Below the pieces are notes generated by a model. The model made no database searches. It saw only the letters and a list, made by a program, of their open reading frames with translations, and had not been told where the DNA came from. Position numbers and translations under genes: made by a program. This document shows positions 33,392-34,542 of a DNA stretch of 34,542 bases, one piece after another. The stretch spans positions 1 to 34,542 of the forward strand of contig VEQK01000019.1 in NCBI GenBank assembly GCA_018883265.1. The letters run 5' to 3'. The DNA comes from Rhodocyclaceae bacterium. Its GTDB lineage: Bacteria; Pseudomonadota; Gammaproteobacteria; Burkholderiales; Rhodocyclaceae. Position 1 is the first letter of the stretch. Each line of letters opens with the position of its first letter.

Positions 33392-34542
33392 ATGAAGCTG
33401 GCCATCATCCGCCAGAAGTATTCGGCTTTCGGCGGCGCGGAGCGCTTTATCGAACGCCTGTTGCCCGGCTTGCGGGCGAATCATGTCGATGTAACGCTCA
33501 TCGCCCGCCAATGGGCCGGTGAGGCAGACAGCCCGATGCAGTGCCTGCGTTGCGATCCGTTTTATCTGGGCAGCGCCTGGCGCGATCAATCCTTCGCCAA
33601 AGCCGCCTGTGCGGCGGTGGCACAGAACGATTTCGACCTGGTGCAGTCACACGAGCGCCTAAGCTGTTGCGATATCTTCCGCGCCGGTGATGGCGTCCAT
33701 GCGGCCTGGCTGGAGGCGCGCCAGAAATACCTCGGCGAATCGCTGGCCTGGCTGAAGCGGAATCCCTTTAACCGCTTGCACGCCAACTCGCTGGCGGCCG
33801 AGCGCCGCATGTTCGGCAGTCCGCGCCTCAAAAAGGTCATCTGCATTTCCGACATGGTGCGGCAGGATGTCCGGCGTTTCTACCGCGTGCCGGACGACAA
33901 ACTGGTCACCATCTATAACGGTATCGATCTTGATGCCTTCTGTCTTCAAAGTGACCAAACGCGCCGCGAAATTCGTGAAAAAATCCATATTCCACAACGC
34001 GCGCTGGTTTACGTCTTTGTCGGCTCCGGATTCAAGCGTAAGGGTCTGGAAACGGCCATCCGCGCTCTGCCGGACGATGCCTACCTCATAGTGGTCGGCA
34101 AAGACAAGGAGACAGCACGTTTCCAGAAGATCGCCGCACAAAACGGTGCCAATGACGACCAATGCCAGCGTGTTCTTTTTGTTGGCCCGCAAAAGGATGT
34201 TCGCCCCTATTACGCCGCCGCCGATGCCTTTGTGTTCCCCACGATCTACGAACCCTTCGGCTCCGTCGTGCTCGAAGCGCTGGCTTGCGGTCTGCCGGTC
34301 ATCACCACTGACCGTTGCGGCGCGGGCGAACTGATCACGCAGGGTGTCGAAGGATTTGTACTTCCGGCCGGAGATACCGCGGCTTTTGCCGCCTGTATGC
34401 GGCAAAATACGGCCTTGGATTGGGCCAACCGCCGCGCCGCCGCCCGGGCGAGCGCCGAGCGCTACCCCATCAGCCGCACGGTCGACGCCATGCTGGCGCT
34501 TTATCAGGAACTTGGTCGCAAGCACCATCCGGTGCGAGACAC
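33392..34542 (+). CDS. WaaG-like GT4 glycosyltransferase (partial, runs off the window)
   Basis: An open frame of 383 full codons with no stop before the window end. It begins MKLAIIRQKYSAFGGAERFIERLLPGL, the GT-B N-terminal block of WaaG-type lipopolysaccharide glucosyltransferases. The donor-site motif EPFGSVVLEALACGLPVIT contains E-x7-E, and FVGSGFKRKGLETAI and RPYYAAADAFVFPT are typical of GT4. It probably transfers glucose or another sugar to the inner core in the cytoplasm. E. coli WaaG has 374 residues, so only the C-terminus may be missing. It follows the lipoprotein by 7 bases. Confidence 0.87.
   Translation, partial: MKLAIIRQKYSAFGGAERFIERLLPGLRANHVDVTLIARQWAGEADSPMQCLRCDPFYLGSAWRDQSFAKAACAAVAQNDFDLVQSHERLSCCDIFRAGDGVHAAWLEARQKYLGESLAWLKRNPFNRLHANSLAAERRMFGSPRLKKVICISDMVRQDVRRFYRVPDDKLVTIYNGIDLDAFCLQSDQTRREIREKIHIPQRALVYVFVGSGFKRKGLETAIRALPDDAYLIVVGKDKETARFQKIAAQNGANDDQCQRVLFVGPQKDVRPYYAAADAFVFPTIYEPFGSVVLEALACGLPVITTDRCGAGELITQGVEGFVLPAGDTAAFAACMRQNTALDWANRRAAARASAERYPISRTVDAMLALYQELGRKHHPVRD

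Noticed and set aside
1-34542. CRISPR array, tRNA or rRNA genes, insertion sequence transposase
   Set aside because: I saw no regular spaced repeats, tRNA-like cloverleaf arms, rRNA motifs or transposase domains in the window.

Overview
The window looks like a chromosome segment from a betaproteobacterium. This rests on the layout and protein character of the S10/spc/alpha ribosomal block (secY end, infA, rpmJ, rpsM, rpsK, rpsD, rpoA, rplQ), the ubiA-ubiD pair, the ridA-recG pair, and fairly high GC coding. I cannot name a genus from the sequence alone. Most of the window is densely coding, and no gene-free stretch exceeds about 270 bases.

Layout. 1-3575: end of the ribosomal protein/RNA polymerase alpha operon, closed by a strong hairpin terminator shared with the convergent genes that follow. 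3594-7879: an OmpR/EnvZ-like two-component system (minus strand), divergent from a Tat-exported lipoprotein sulfatase; the region between holds a 10-bp tandem repeat typical of OmpR-family binding sites. 7910-14436: housekeeping and stress genes (HdeD-like membrane protein, Atm1-type ABC exporter, YciA-type thioesterase, ubiD, ubiA, a lipoprotein MsrA-MsrB fusion) plus an overlooked 26-residue cysteine/lysine-rich peptide translationally coupled to msrAB. 14566-19915: an iron-uptake operon under a Fur-like box: tonB, exbB, exbD, hemP, a tiny lipoprotein, a catecholate-type TonB receptor and a PiuC-type dioxygenase. 19990-23158: a DUF2946 protein, a Met/His/Asn-rich TonB receptor of probable copper type and a small HTH protein, preceded by a perfect FNR/Anr box. 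23158-27654: a minus-strand metal cluster (second DUF2946-like protein, coiled-coil porin, metal-binding protein, ABC-3 permease, PCuAC copper chaperone) that lacks an ATPase and contains a 123-bp MITE-like imperfect palindrome. 27735-30240: recG and ridA. 30261-31486: an XRE-plus-AbiEii nucleotidyltransferase toxin-antitoxin module with a large nested-palindrome operator over a near-consensus promoter. 31494-34542: dacB (PBP4), a small lipoprotein and a WaaG-like glycosyltransferase cut by the window end.

How parts fit together. The iron operon supplies both the energy-transducing complex (TonB-ExbB-ExbD) and a receptor plus a siderophore-processing enzyme. The neighbouring copper/zinc region has two gene sets converging on one terminator at 23158-23184: outer-membrane import on the plus strand, and porin, periplasmic binding, permease and copper chaperone on the minus strand. 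The FNR box suggests that copper acquisition rises when oxygen falls, as expected if copper feeds denitrification enzymes or high-affinity oxidases. The best candidates for under-described biology are the XRE-AbiEii module with its compound operator, the CC-x5-C-x2-C micro-peptide ahead of msrAB, the FNR-linked DUF2946/copper receptor/HTH set, and the ATPase-less metal cluster with its palindromic element.
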